A stretch of DNA of 64,000 bases from Crystallibacter permensis (GCF_025960875.1 NZ_JAODLR010000019.1:21775-85774); one strand, 5' to 3'; shown: positions 46,040-55,602, counted from the first letter of the stretch. A program made the numbers and translations. Notes: a model not told the origin generated them from the letters alone.

Positions 46040-47194
46040 ATGACTACAACATTGGGTCAGGCGCCCATAGCGGATCACACCACCAACAGCACACCACAGC
46101 CGCACGCCGCGGAACCAACTACCGGCGACTTCAGCCCGGAGGAAGTGCTGTTGGCCTCTCGCAACCACGCGATGCCGCTGGAGCTGCTGCGCTGGAACCG
46201 GACGCCCGCTGGCATGCACTATCTGGTCATGCACTGGGATGTTCCGATGATCGATCCGGTCAGCTGGCGCCTGAAGATCGGCGGAGAGGTCGCCGAGCCA
46301 TTGGAGTTCTCGCTGGCTGATCTCCGTCTCAGGGAAAGAGTGTCCATGGGCGTCACTCTTGAGTGCGCCGGCAACGGCCGGGCTTTTCTAAAACCGCGCC
46401 CCGTGTCCCAGCCTTGGCTCCATGGCGGCGTTAGTACGGCGGAGTGGACGGGTACGCCGCTGACGCCGCTTATGGATGAGGCCGGGCTGCGGCCGGATGC
46501 GGTGGAGCTGGTCTTCAGCGGAGCGGACCGGGGATTTCAGGGAGGTGTGGCCCATGCCTATGAACGCAGCCTGCCTGTGCGGACCGCTATCTCAGGTGGT
46601 CTCCTGCTGGCCTATGAGATGAACGGCCAGCCGCTCCTGCCGCAGCACGGCTTTCCCGTTCGTCTGATAGTTCCCGGTTGGTACGGCATGACGAGCGTGA
46701 AGTGGCTCCACAGCATCGAGGCCATTACCCACGCTTTCGACGGTTTCCAGCAGCGCTTTGCCTACCGCTTGCAGCAGGACGCCGACGATCCAGGCGAACC
46801 GGTTACGCGGATACGTGTCCGCTCGCTCATGGCTCCCCCGGGCATTCCCGATTTCGCTTCCCGCCGGCCCATCGTGCCGGCCGGCGAGACCATCCTGGTG
46901 GGCCGTGCATGGTCCGGATACGGTCCCATCAAGTCTGTCCACGTGAGTGTCGATGGCCGCTGGCTGCCGGCGCAACTGGACGAGCCGGATGGCAGGCACG
47001 CGTGGCAAGGCTGGTCCTGCTCCTGGCAGGCCGAAGAGGGCGATCATGAATTGATTTGCCGTGCCGAGGACTCCGTAGGGAACATCCAGCCACTTGAACC
47101 GGAGTGGAACTACCAGGGCATGGGCAACAACGCCGTCCAGCGGTTGCAAGTCACCGTGCTGCCATCGGTTTCGGACGGTACCGTACTCCCCTAG
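46040..47194 (+). CDS. Sulfite-oxidase-family molybdenum enzyme
   Basis: 384 aa. The molybdopterin domain (about 45-240) has the Mo-ligand Cys109 in TLECAGNGR, and GWYGMTSVKWL is the family cofactor segment. The Mo-co dimerisation domain (about 255-375) follows. There is no Tat or Sec signal and no haem domain, so it is probably cytoplasmic and the electron acceptor is unknown. It needs molybdenum cofactor made elsewhere. In an operon with the Crp/Fnr regulator. Confidence 0.9.
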   Translation: MTTTLGQAPIADHTTNSTPQPHAAEPTTGDFSPEEVLLASRNHAMPLELLRWNRTPAGMHYLVMHWDVPMIDPVSWRLKIGGEVAEPLEFSLADLRLRERVSMGVTLECAGNGRAFLKPRPVSQPWLHGGVSTAEWTGTPLTPLMDEAGLRPDAVELVFSGADRGFQGGVAHAYERSLPVRTAISGGLLLAYEMNGQPLLPQHGFPVRLIVPGWYGMTSVKWLHSIEAITHAFDGFQQRFAYRLQQDADDPGEPVTRIRVRSLMAPPGIPDFASRRPIVPAGETILVGRAWSGYGPIKSVHVSVDGRWLPAQLDEPDGRHAWQGWSCSWQAEEGDHELICRAEDSVGNIQPLEPEWNYQGMGNNAVQRLQVTVLPSVSDGTVLP

Positions 47195-47247
47195 ACCCAC
47201 GGTGCCCTTGATAACCTACGAGCTGCCTCCCGCAGTCCGCCACCATC

Positions 47248-47847
47248 TCACACGACGGAAAAACCGGGTGGCAGAGAAGCCCTTCCGGTCAGTGCCAGCA
47301 GCAGCAGGCTGCCCTCGCCCCGCGCGGCGGCAATTTCCATCGCCACCTCCATCGCGGCCATCTCCACTTCAGAAGACAACGACGCCGGAACGCCGCAGGC
47401 GGCCGCCAGATCCAGGCTGTGCACCGCCAGCTCGAAAATCCGTGTGGGCAGATAGTCGCTGAACCGCATTCCGCCGGCAATCGTTTCGATCACGCGGTCC
47501 GGGACCACCGGCACCACGTTTTCCAGTTGCTCCAGCAGCCGGTCCACGGTCTCAAGCGGCGCCGGCCCTAACTCCTCCCCCGCAGCCACCGCCCTGGCGG
47601 TAATGTCCGGCGACGACGTGAAGTTCAGCCCCGAATAGTACGCGGCGGTGGATCCGACGTCGATATTTTGGGCCGGCCGCTCCAGATACGTCAGGACGGT
47701 AATCAGCGCGCGGCTGGTATGTCCGGCCAGCGTCCGCACGTTCCAGTCCCCCAGCCCCGGCTCGTCCCAGGCACTGTCCGGGATCAGGGCCATCACCTCG
47801 CGGAAGTGCCGTGCCGCCGCCAGGTACGTTGCCGCTCCGGGGATCAT
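47248..47847 (-). CDS. DinB-like/maleylpyruvate isomerase N-terminal domain protein
   Basis: 199 aa. YLAAARHFREVMALIP and LGDWNVRTLAGHTSRALITVLTYLE match the N-terminal four-helix domain of the mycothiol-dependent maleylpyruvate isomerase/DinB superfamily. His residues that could bind a divalent metal are present (HTSRA, and AVHSLDLA in the third helix region). Function unknown; such proteins often transfer or use mycothiol. Convergent with the sulfite-oxidase gene. Confidence 0.85.
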   Translation of the reverse strand: MIPGAATYLAAARHFREVMALIPDSAWDEPGLGDWNVRTLAGHTSRALITVLTYLERPAQNIDVGSTAAYYSGLNFTSSPDITARAVAAGEELGPAPLETVDRLLEQLENVVPVVPDRVIETIAGGMRFSDYLPTRIFELAVHSLDLAAACGVPASLSSEVEMAAMEVAMEIAAARGEGSLLLLALTGRASLPPGFSVV

Positions 47848-47923
47848 GAGCCCATGATGCCACGCGATGCGCCGGAACTACCCGTGTCGGGCTGACGGCA
47901 CGCGCTGGTCTAGGCTTGAAAGC

Positions 47924-49186
47924 ATGGCATCCGAGACCTCCGCCGAGAATATTGCTCCCATCCTCACGCCGGAAGGCTGGGAGTTGCTGAACTCCCTGGA
48001 GCCTTATTCGGAAGCCGACAGCCTCAAGACCAGCACGGACCTGCGCAAGGCCGGCCACTCCCCCGAACTGGTCGCGGCCGCGCTCACCCAATCCAAACTG
48101 CGGGCCAAGGCCACTGCCAAATTTGGACCGTTCGCCGAGCAGATGCTGTTCACCAAGGCGGGCCTGGAACAGGCGACCCGGCTCAACATCGCGGCGCTGC
48201 ATGCCCAACGGTTCGTCCAGGCCGGTGTGGAGCACGTTGCGGACCTCGGCTGCGGGATCGGCGCTGATGCGCTGGCCTTGGCCACACTGGAACGCAAGGT
48301 CACCGCCGTCGAACGTGATGAGACCACGGCCGCGGTGGCCACTATCAACCTCATGCCCTGGGCCAACGCCACCGTTGTTAACGCCGATGCGGAGCAGGTG
48401 GACCTGACCGGCGTCGACGGCGTCTGGCTGGATCCGGCCAGAAGAACGACGACGACGTCCGGCACCACCCGCTTGTTCGATCCCGAAGCTTTCTCGCCGC
48501 CGCTGTCCTTTGTCGAAAAACTGGCGGACAAGGGACTTCCGGTCGGCGTCAAAATGGGCCCGGGCATTCCGCATGACGCATTGCCGGCAGACTGCGAGGC
48601 CCAGTGGGTTTCGGTGGACGGCGACGTGACCGAGGCGACCTTGTGGTTCAACAGCCTGGCCCGGCCCGGTGTCCGTCGGGCGGCCCTGGTCATCTCGAAC
48701 GGCGGTTCGGCGGAGCTCACCAGCGACGTCGGCTACGTGCCCTCGGAGCAGGATGTTTCCGTTGGACCGGCCGAGGGCTACCTGTATGAACCGGACGGCG
48801 CGGTGATCCGTGCCGGGCTGGTGGCCGACGTCGCGCGGCAGCTCGGCGGGCATCTGCTCGATGAGCACATCGCCTACATCTGCGCGCCGGACCTGCTGGA
48901 AACTCCGTTTGCCCGTGCGTACAAGGTGCTGGAAGTCCGCCCCTACAACGTCAAGAAGCTCAAAGCATGGGTGAAGGCCAGCAGGATCGGGACGCTGGAG
49001 ATCAAGAAGCGCGGCACCTCGGTCACGCCGGAGGAACTGCGCAAGACCCTGCTCACCGGTTCTGGCAAGGGGCCGAACAAGGCCACCCTGGTGCTGACCC
49101 GCATGGGCGAGGAGCGGGTGGCCATTGTCGTCGAGCCCATCCCGGCAGCCGGACACCGCAGCCGAAGCCGCAGCGCCCGGCCGTAA
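47924..49186 (+). CDS. Class I SAM-dependent methyltransferase with THUMP-like C-terminus
   Basis: 420 aa. SAM motif I is VADLGCGIGADALALA (about 108-123), and VWLDPARRT corresponds to the catalytic DPPR-like motif of RNA/DNA base methyltransferases. The C-terminal region (about 330-410), with VRPYNVKKLKAWVKASRIGTLEIKKRG split by the domain edge, matches the THUMP-like domain of the actinobacterial family. RNA is the likely substrate. ATG at 47924. Confidence 0.88.
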   Translation: MASETSAENIAPILTPEGWELLNSLEPYSEADSLKTSTDLRKAGHSPELVAAALTQSKLRAKATAKFGPFAEQMLFTKAGLEQATRLNIAALHAQRFVQAGVEHVADLGCGIGADALALATLERKVTAVERDETTAAVATINLMPWANATVVNADAEQVDLTGVDGVWLDPARRTTTTSGTTRLFDPEAFSPPLSFVEKLADKGLPVGVKMGPGIPHDALPADCEAQWVSVDGDVTEATLWFNSLARPGVRRAALVISNGGSAELTSDVGYVPSEQDVSVGPAEGYLYEPDGAVIRAGLVADVARQLGGHLLDEHIAYICAPDLLETPFARAYKVLEVRPYNVKKLKAWVKASRIGTLEIKKRGTSVTPEELRKTLLTGSGKGPNKATLVLTRMGEERVAIVVEPIPAAGHRSRSRSARP

Positions 49187-49231
49187 CACCGAGATTCGCC
49201 TCTGCCGGACGCCTGCCTCTGCCGGTGTTAC
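49183..49231. terminator. Inverted repeat across two convergent stop codons
   Basis: GTAACACCG (49183-49191) and CGGTGTTAC (49223-49231) form a 9-bp stem that contains the TAA stop codons of both the methyltransferase gene and the GH3 gene. The 31-nt loop holds two copies of GCCTCTGCCGG. Plausible two-way terminator. Confidence 0.5.
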
Positions 49232-50865
49232 CCGCAGCCGGCGCCGGTTTCGTGTTCGCCGACGTCCACCGGAAGGGTGCCGGGTGCGCTGGCCTCGCCG
49301 GTCAGGTAGTCCAGGAGCGCCTCGAACGCTGCCGGGGTGTCTCCATAGAGCGCGGCCTTCACCTCGGCTGAGGACAACTCCAGCCCCCAGGGCGCGTCCA
49401 GCGAAACAACAATGTCTCCGGTTCCGCTCTCGAGCCCGGCCAGCAGGGTGACCGTGGGCCCCGAGCCCACCGTCAGCCCGCGCGCCTCGGCGGCCTCCGC
49501 CAGCCGCTGGTTGGCCGCCGGGTCTGCGCCCTGGATAGTCAGCGAGCCGTCCAGCTGATCCTCGCGCGCACACTGTCCGGTCAGAACGGTCAGCGCGGCG
49601 GCCGAGGCTTCCTGCGAGTCTTCGGCGTGGGTTCCGATCTCCGCGAGCGACGGCGTCTGCGCGATGGACTTCTGCCACAGCTGCATGGTGACCACCCGGG
49701 TAGCGGCTTCGTCCAGCCGTTCCTCCGCCAGCGTGCCGTCCTCCACCGCGGCAAGAATCGCGGCATGTGCGGCATAAGGATCCGCGGGCATCAGCAGCAG
49801 GTCGGCGCCGGCGGCGAGCGCCATCGGCGCAGCCTGGCCGCCCGGGTACTGGTTCTCCACCGCACCCATGTTCAGTGCATCCGTGATGATGACGCCTTCA
49901 AACCCCAGGTCCCGCAGCGCCTGGTAGCTCGGTGCCGACAGCGACGACGGAACACCGGGTTCCAGCGCGGGGACGGCAATGTGGCCCATCATTATCACCG
50001 GTGCCCCGGCGTCGATCGCCGCTTTGAACGGCTTCCAGTCCCGTGCCTGCAGTTCCGCCACGGAGGCGTCCTGCACCGGCAGGGCCAGGTGCGAATCGGT
50101 GGTCACGGAGCCATGGCCCGGGAAGTGTTTCACGCTGGGCATGACCCCGGCCTTCTCAAAGCCCTCCAGCAGCGCCGGGGCCTGCGCCGAGGCCCGCTCC
50201 GGGTCGCTGCCCAGAGACCGGGCACCGATGGTCGGATCCGCCGGGCCGATCGTCAGATCCAGCCCCGGCGCGTGGTCCATCGTGAAGCCGAGCGCCGCCA
50301 GTTCGGTGGCCATTGCCGCCATGGAGTCCCGCGAGACAGCCTCATCCGCCGCGGCACCGTAGGTCATCGGTGTGGGCCACTCGGTCAGCGGCGCGCCCAG
50401 CCGGGCCACCATGCCGCCTTCCTGGTCCACCGAGATGATTCCGGGCCAGTCCCGCGCGTTGAACATCGCGTCCTGCAGCGCCTTGTTGATCTGCGCCATC
50501 GCCGCCACGTCCACCGTGCCATCCGCAGTCAGCGGGACGTTGTCGCCCATAATGATGCTGCCGCCCAGATGCAGTTCCTCAATCGCGGCCAACTGCGGTG
50601 CGGGATCGGTTCCGGAGTAGAAGGACACCATGACCTGCCCGGCCTTTTCCTCGAGGCTCATCGCCTCGACGGCGGCAGCGGCGTCGTCGTAATGATCCTG
50701 GTTGGGCCCCCAGGAAAGCGCGGTCGGCTCGGTGGGCGCGGCAACGGACGACGGCGGCGCGGAACTGCCGCCTTCGGGCGCGGGGGCGGTACAGGAGGAA
50801 ATGAGGAGTGCGGACGTGGCCGCCAACACACCCAGCGCCAGGCGCCGGGAACCGAACTTTTTCAC
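49228..50865 (-). CDS. Glycoside hydrolase family 3 lipoprotein (NagZ-like)
   Basis: 545 aa. Signal peptide with lipobox-like ALLISSC (Cys25). The GH3 barrel carries KHFPGHG (246-252) followed by DSH (257-259), the Asp-His pair of NagZ-type beta-N-acetylglucosaminidases, and the nucleophile Asp329 in VIITDALNMGAV. A C-terminal GH3_C-like domain (about 420-545) is present, which many NagZ lack. It probably removes GlcNAc from cell-wall fragments outside the membrane. GTG at 50865 was chosen because it opens the signal peptide; a longer frame runs antisense into the next gene. Confidence 0.92.
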   Translation of the reverse strand: MKKFGSRRLALGVLAATSALLISSCTAPAPEGGSSAPPSSVAAPTEPTALSWGPNQDHYDDAAAAVEAMSLEEKAGQVMVSFYSGTDPAPQLAAIEELHLGGSIIMGDNVPLTADGTVDVAAMAQINKALQDAMFNARDWPGIISVDQEGGMVARLGAPLTEWPTPMTYGAAADEAVSRDSMAAMATELAALGFTMDHAPGLDLTIGPADPTIGARSLGSDPERASAQAPALLEGFEKAGVMPSVKHFPGHGSVTTDSHLALPVQDASVAELQARDWKPFKAAIDAGAPVIMMGHIAVPALEPGVPSSLSAPSYQALRDLGFEGVIITDALNMGAVENQYPGGQAAPMALAAGADLLLMPADPYAAHAAILAAVEDGTLAEERLDEAATRVVTMQLWQKSIAQTPSLAEIGTHAEDSQEASAAALTVLTGQCAREDQLDGSLTIQGADPAANQRLAEAAEARGLTVGSGPTVTLLAGLESGTGDIVVSLDAPWGLELSSAEVKAALYGDTPAAFEALLDYLTGEASAPGTLPVDVGEHETGAGCG

Positions 50866-50989
50866 GTCTTTGACGGTACCACTGCCGTAGAATCTGACTT
50901 GGGTTCTCCGCCGCAAGCCGCGTGACGGGAGCACAGCCGGAGCGCACTCGGAGCGCCCCGGCAAGCCGCGCAGCAGATCAGGAGTCAGC

Positions 50990-52138
50990 TTGAATATCGA
51001 GTTCGCATCATCCGCCCAGTCCACCCTCGGTGTCGAGTGGGAACTGGCGCTGGTGGACGGCCGGAGCGGCGAACTGGTGTCCGCGGCCTCCGAGGTGCTG
51101 CGCAACGTCGCCGCCAACCACCCCGAGCTGAAGGACGACGACGAGCACCCCCACATCAAGCAGGAGCTGCTGCTGAACACGGTGGAACTGGTCACTGGTA
51201 TCTGCACGTCCGTGGAGCAGGCCAAGGGCGAACTTAGCGATGCCCTGACCGCCGTGCGCGATGTGACGGATCCGATGGGCGTGGAGCTCTTCTGCGCCGG
51301 CAGCCACCCCTTCGCGGCGCCGCGCTCGCAGCCGGTCACGGACAAGGAGCGTTACGCCAAGCTGATCGACCGGACCCAGTGGTGGGGCCAGCAGATGGTG
51401 ATCTACGGCGTGCATGTCCACGTGGGCCTGGACCACCGGGACAAGGCCCTGCCCGTGCTGGACGGCCTGGTCAACTACTTCCCGCACTTCCAGGCACTGT
51501 CCGCTTCCTCCCCCTTCTGGGGCGGCGAGGATACCGGTTACGCCTCGCAGCGGGCACTGATGTTCCAGCAGCTGCCTACCGCCGGCCTGCCGTTCCAGTT
51601 CCCCGCCTGGGCGAACTACGAAGACTATGTGCAGGACATGTTCAACACCGGGGTGATCGATACGCTCAGCGAGATCCGCTGGGACGTCCGCCCGGTCGCC
51701 GCGCTGGGCACCATCGAGATGCGCATATGCGACGGTATGTCCTCGCTGCAGGATGTCGGCGCCATCGCCGCGCTGACGCAGTGCCTGGTGGACGAGTTCT
51801 CGACCGTCCTCGACGACGGCTGGGCCATCCCCACCATGCCGCCGTGGCATGTGCAGGAAAACAAGTGGCGCGCGGCCAGGTACGGCATGGAAGCGATTGT
51901 CATCCTGGACGGCGCCGGCAAGGAAAAGCTGGTCACCGAGCACCTGCGCGAGGATGTGCTCAACCGGCTGGAACCGGTGGCGAAGAAGCTCGGCTGCAGC
52001 GACGAACTGGCGGACGTGGAGAAGATCATCGAGCGCGGCGCCGGCTACCAGCGCCAGCGCCGGATTGCAGCAGAGAACGACGGCGACCTGCGCGCCGTCG
52101 TGCTCGATGTTGTCCGGCAGCTGCGCGGCGAAGCCTAA
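50990..52138 (+). CDS. Glutamate-cysteine ligase family 2 (YbdK-like carboxylate-amine ligase)
   Basis: 382 aa GCS2-family ATP-grasp-like ligase. GVEWELALVD opens the family domain, followed by GVHVHVGLDHRDKALPVLDGL and EIRWDVRPVAALGTIEMRICDG. Members join glutamate to an amine such as cysteine; actinobacteria use mycothiol, so the in vivo product is uncertain. A TTG start follows GGAG at 5 nt. The strong hairpin at 52152-52219 ends the transcript. It diverges from the GH3 gene. Confidence 0.9.
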   Translation: MNIEFASSAQSTLGVEWELALVDGRSGELVSAASEVLRNVAANHPELKDDDEHPHIKQELLLNTVELVTGICTSVEQAKGELSDALTAVRDVTDPMGVELFCAGSHPFAAPRSQPVTDKERYAKLIDRTQWWGQQMVIYGVHVHVGLDHRDKALPVLDGLVNYFPHFQALSASSPFWGGEDTGYASQRALMFQQLPTAGLPFQFPAWANYEDYVQDMFNTGVIDTLSEIRWDVRPVAALGTIEMRICDGMSSLQDVGAIAALTQCLVDEFSTVLDDGWAIPTMPPWHVQENKWRAARYGMEAIVILDGAGKEKLVTEHLREDVLNRLEPVAKKLGCSDELADVEKIIERGAGYQRQRRIAAENDGDLRAVVLDVVRQLRGEA

Positions 52139-52151
52139 CTAGCGCCGCCTG

Positions 52152-52219
52152 CTCAATCGAGGAAGCAGATAACGCCCTTTCCAGACCTGGGAAGGGCGCC
52201 GCCTGCTTCCTCGATTGAG
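52152..52219. terminator. Large two-way terminator between GCS2 gene and tsaD
   Basis: Outer perfect 17-bp stem (52152-52168 with 52203-52219), 4-nt by 4-nt internal loop, inner 10-bp stem with one G-U, 6-nt loop. It lies exactly between the convergent stop codons and is nearly symmetric, so it can end transcription from both sides. Confidence 0.85.
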
Positions 52220-52229
52220 GGAGGCGTTG

Positions 52230-53297
52230 CTAAAGGTGGACGCTGGTGACCGGCATGGAGGAATGCGGGGCGAAGGAGATTCCGGACGGTTCTCCCCCGG
52301 CCATGATGATCTGCGAGCCGAGTGCCGCGACCATGGCGCCGTTGTCCGTGCAGAGGTTGATCGGCGGGACCCGCAGCGCGATCCCGTTGGCAGCACAGCG
52401 TTCCGCGGTCAGCTCACGGAGCCGTGAATTGGCCGCCACTCCCCCGCCGAGCAGCAGGTTGGTGATGCCGTGCTCGGTGCAGGCCAGCACGGCCTTGGCG
52501 GTGATGACGTCCACCACCGCTTCCTGGAAGGACGCGGCGATGTCGGCCACCGGAACGTCCTGCCCGGCCGCCTCGAACTGCTCCACGGCACGGGCCACTG
52601 CGGTCTTCAATCCGGAAAAGGACCAGTCGTAGCGGTGCCGCCCGGGCTGCTCGGCCGAGCCCATGTACTTGGGCTGGCTCAAACCGCGCGGGAACCGGAT
52701 GGCCTTCGGGTTGCCCTCCTTGGCCAGCCTGTCGATCACCGGCCCGCCCGGGTAACCGAGTCCAAGGATCCGGGCCACCTTGTCGTAGGCTTCGCCGGCT
52801 GCGTCGTCGATGGTGGAGCCGAGCAGTTCGACGTCGTCGGTAATGGACTTCACCCGAAGGATCTCCGTGTGCCCGCCGGAGACCAGCAGCGCGCCGAGGT
52901 TTTCGGGCAGTTCCCCGCCGTCCAGCAGCCCCACGCCGACATGCGCCACCAGGTGGTTGATCGCGTAGAGCGGTTTGCCCGTTGCGACGGCGAGCGCCTT
53001 GGCCGCACAGACTCCCACCATCAGTGCGCCCGCCAGGCCCGGGCCGGAGGTCACGGCCAAAGCGTCGACCTCGTCCAGTGTCACACCGGCTTCATCCAAC
53101 GCCTGGCGCAGCGTGGGGACAAATGCATCCAAATGGGCGCGCGAAGCAATCTCCGGAATCACGCCGCCGAAACGCACGTGCTCCTCCATCGAGGAGGAGA
53201 CGGTGTTGGTCAGCAGCTTGTCGCCGCGGACTATGCCTACACCGGTTTCGTCGCAGGAGGACTCGATGCCCAGCACCAGCGGTTCGCTGCGGTTCAT
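52230..53297 (-). CDS. tsaD: tRNA N6-adenosine threonylcarbamoyltransferase TsaD
   Basis: 355 aa. Transfers threonylcarbamoyl to A37 of ANN-decoding tRNAs, working with TsaB and TsaE. The metal site HxxxH is His115/His119 (NHLVAHVG). [22 protein letters not shown] and the ATP-binding region [11 protein letters not shown] are present. It overlaps rimI by 4 nt (53294-53297). Confidence 0.97.
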   Translation of the reverse strand: MNRSEPLVLGIESSCDETGVGIVRGDKLLTNTVSSSMEEHVRFGGVIPEIASRAHLDAFVPTLRQALDEAGVTLDEVDALAVTSGPGLAGALMVGVCAAKALAVATGKPLYAINHLVAHVGVGLLDGGELPENLGALLVSGGHTEILRVKSITDDVELLGSTIDDAAGEAYDKVARILGLGYPGGPVIDRLAKEGNPKAIRFPRGLSQPKYMGSAEQPGRHRYDWSFSGLKTAVARAVEQFEAAGQDVPVADIAASFQEAVVDVITAKAVLACTEHGITNLLLGGGVAANSRLRELTAERCAANGIALRVPPINLCTDNGAMVAALGSQIIMAGGEPSGISFAPHSSMPVTSVHL

Positions 53298-53848
53298 CGG
53301 GTCTCCTCCCTGGTCGTTGTGCTCGTGCTCGTGTCTGTGTCCTCTTCACGCCGTTCGCCGGGCGCTCCGGTCCAGCCAGCGAGTTCCAGCCGCATGATCA
53401 GCGCGTCGGCACCGTCGCGGTAGTAGCGGGGGCGGCGATGGATCTGTTCGAAGCCGAACCATTGGTATAGCCGCTGCGCCCTCGGGTTGTCCGCCCGGAC
53501 CTCGAGTAGCACGTCCTTGGCCTTGCGCCGCGCGGCCTCCTCGATCAGGCGGGTCAGCAGCAGGCTGCCGATCCCTTGCCCTTCCCGCTCCGGCACCACG
53601 GCGATGGTCTGCACGTCCGCGATCGGCTCGATGCACATCAGTCCTGCGTAGGCGATCACCGTCCCCACGGCGTCGACGGCGACGTAGTAGCTACGGGTTT
53701 CGGGCTGGGACAGCTCATCGAAAAACATCTGGGTGGGCCAGGCGTCCATCGGAAACAAGCTCTGCTCCAGGGCGTCGACCTCGGGAATATCGGCCTCGGT
53801 CATCAGCCGGATGCTGCCGCGTTGCACGGCCTTGTCCGCCGCCTTCAC
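53294..53848 (-). CDS. rimI: Ribosomal protein S18 alanine N-acetyltransferase (RimI)
   Basis: 184 aa GNAT enzyme. [20 protein letters not shown] binds acetyl-CoA, and [18 protein letters not shown] is the RimI signature. The last 25 residues are an Asp/Thr/Ser/Arg extension, longer than the roughly 150 aa core. Both ends overlap neighbours by 4 nt (tsaB upstream, tsaD downstream), so the three are one translation unit. Confidence 0.94.
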   Translation of the reverse strand: MKAADKAVQRGSIRLMTEADIPEVDALEQSLFPMDAWPTQMFFDELSQPETRSYYVAVDAVGTVIAYAGLMCIEPIADVQTIAVVPEREGQGIGSLLLTRLIEEAARRKAKDVLLEVRADNPRAQRLYQWFGFEQIHRRPRYYRDGADALIMRLELAGWTGAPGERREEDTDTSTSTTTREETR

Positions 53849-54513
53849 AGCGCACGCTTCCGCGGTCCGGGGACCTTCGCATCGGATTCACGCAGGTACA
53901 GCGGCGTGGTTTCCAGCAGGGGCAAACCCCGTGTCAGCTTGACGACGGCGGTGCGGCCAAGCGCTTCGGCCGTCGGCTGGGTGCCGCTGAAGTCCGCGAC
54001 GGCGTGCAGCTGGTCCGGATAGATGCCCGCGCCCTTGCCGTAGGCCGGCAGCTCCGGCACGTCCGCCGGCGCAGCAACGTGCGGACCGTCCAGTAGTTCG
54101 GGGGTGCCGCCGGTACTGCGGTACCGCGCCCAATAGACTTCCTTGCGGCGCGCGTCCGTGGCCACGATGAACTCGTCGATCCCCAGCCGCCAGGCATCCA
54201 GTGCTGCCTCTACGGCGATGGCGTCCAGACTCATCACCCCGTGCAGGGGCTTGTTCCAGGCGAACGCCAGCGAACGTGCGGTAGCGATGCCGGAGCGAAG
54301 GCCGGTGAACGGCCCGGGACCCACGCCGACGACCAAGGCGTCGATATCGGCGGCGGTGACGTCCGCCGTCGTAAGTATTTCCTGGATGCCGGGGGCCAGC
54401 ACTTCGGCGTGGGTCCGGGTGTCCTCGGTGGCAAAGGCCTGCAGGGTCTCTCCGTCTCCGGTGATGAGAGCCGCGCTGGCAATGGCGGAGGTATCGATGG
54501 AGAGAATGAGCAC
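53845..54513 (-). CDS. tsaB: tRNA threonylcarbamoyladenosine biosynthesis protein TsaB
   Basis: 222 aa inactive TsaD paralog that scaffolds the TsaB-TsaD-TsaE complex. LSIDTSAIASAALI, VGVGPGPFTGLRSGIATARSLAFA and the C-terminal PLYLRESDAK are family marks. It lies downstream of a small membrane-protein gene (18 nt) and overlaps rimI by 4 nt. Confidence 0.95.
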   Translation of the reverse strand: MLILSIDTSAIASAALITGDGETLQAFATEDTRTHAEVLAPGIQEILTTADVTAADIDALVVGVGPGPFTGLRSGIATARSLAFAWNKPLHGVMSLDAIAVEAALDAWRLGIDEFIVATDARRKEVYWARYRSTGGTPELLDGPHVAAPADVPELPAYGKGAGIYPDQLHAVADFSGTQPTAEALGRTAVVKLTRGLPLLETTPLYLRESDAKVPGPRKRAL

Positions 54514-54531
54514 CAGACCATTTTACGTGGT

Positions 54532-54900
54532 TTAGCCGTCGCCCTGATGCCGTGCGTACAACTCTTCGTTCCGTTCGGTTGCCCGGACCCATTCCGGGCG
54601 CATAAAGCGCGGAAGCCACGCATGGCTCAGCAGCCAAATCAGCATTCCGGCAAGGACGGGAACGACCAGCGCGGCCACGGCTGCCTTCGGTGCACCGGCT
54701 TCAGCTGTCCAGACGGCCGCGGGCGCGAGCAGGAAACTTATTCCACCGTAGAGCAGGCCAAGCCCGGGGTAGCTGCGCACGCCGGGGATCAGGCCGGCAT
54801 AAGCCAGCCACCGGCGCCACCGGCCGGAGTAGGCTCGCCACCCAGCAATGGCCATCGCTGCGCCTGCCGCGATGCCCGCCAATCCCACAGAGACATCCAC
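54532..54900 (-). CDS. Small membrane protein in the tsa cluster
   Basis: 122 aa, not recognised. Predicted helices at about 4-22, 32-62 (with Gly-rich GLGLLYGG) and 74-95, then a basic and Glu-rich tail with WVRATERNEELYARHQG. A GTG start at 54900. Inserted between tsaE (94 nt upstream) and tsaB (18 nt downstream); no link to tRNA modification is known. Confidence 0.75.
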   Translation of the reverse strand: MDVSVGLAGIAAGAAMAIAGWRAYSGRWRRWLAYAGLIPGVRSYPGLGLLYGGISFLLAPAAVWTAEAGAPKAAVAALVVPVLAGMLIWLLSHAWLPRFMRPEWVRATERNEELYARHQGDG

Positions 54901-54993
54901 GCGCTCCTGATCCCTTCATCGACTTTTTCACCGACTGCAATCCCCGTCAGGCGACCTTGTACACACCAAGTGAACGCCGGCCCGATTCCGCTC

Positions 54994-55602
54994 CTAGAAA
55001 GGATTGACGCAGGCCCAGCGCGGACCGTACGCGGTGATGCGGATCTGCCGGTCTTCAGCGTCGTCCGGTTCATCAAAATCAAGTACGACGGCGGGGCTGC
55101 CGCCGGCCTCCGCGGCAGTCTCGGCTCCGCTGCCGCAGGCTTCCACGGCGGCTTCAACTCCGCCTGCGGCCAGATCAGCTCCGGTGTCACGGACCAGTGT
55201 GATGTCCAGCCGGCTTTCTGCCAGGTGCTCCACCCGGTCGCGGCCCCATTCGACCACGGTCACGGCGCTGTCCATCGTGTTTTCCAGGTCAATGTCGTCA
55301 ATCTCGCCGGCCGACTCCAGCCGGTAGGCGTCCACGTGCACCAGATCCGGTCCGTCTCCCAGGCTGGGGTGGACCCGCACCAGCACAAAGGTGGGCGAGA
55401 TGATGCCGGGGCGCACGCCCAGGCCTTCGCCCAGCCCCTGGGTAAAGGTGGTTTTGCCTGCGCCGAGTTCCCCGGTCAGGACGATGAGATCACCCGACTG
55501 CAGCTGTGCACCGATCCGGGCAGCCAGGGCCTGGGTTTCTTCCGCACTGGCTACCGAATACTCCGCTTCCCACATCGGCGTCAGTTCCTCGGGGTCAGTC
55601 AC
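54994..55602 (-). CDS. tsaE: tRNA threonylcarbamoyladenosine biosynthesis ATPase TsaE
   Basis: 202 aa. Walker A TGELGAGKTTFTQG (about 43-56), ISPTFVLVRVHP and VVEWGRDRVEH are intact. The C-terminal half is longer than usual (typical about 150 aa) and acidic, with Gly/Glu/Ala-rich filler before a final beta strand. GTG at 55602 overlaps the alr stop by 4 nt. It completes tsaB-tsaD-tsaE for t6A synthesis. Confidence 0.94.
   Translation of the reverse strand: MTDPEELTPMWEAEYSVASAEETQALAARIGAQLQSGDLIVLTGELGAGKTTFTQGLGEGLGVRPGIISPTFVLVRVHPSLGDGPDLVHVDAYRLESAGEIDDIDLENTMDSAVTVVEWGRDRVEHLAESRLDITLVRDTGADLAAGGVEAAVEACGSGAETAAEAGGSPAVVLDFDEPDDAEDRQIRITAYGPRWACVNPF

Noticed and set aside
50866..51345. 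160-residue N-terminal extension of the GH3 protein
   Set aside because: It runs antisense through the GCS2 gene and would bury the signal peptide; the GTG at 50865 opens a lipoprotein signal.
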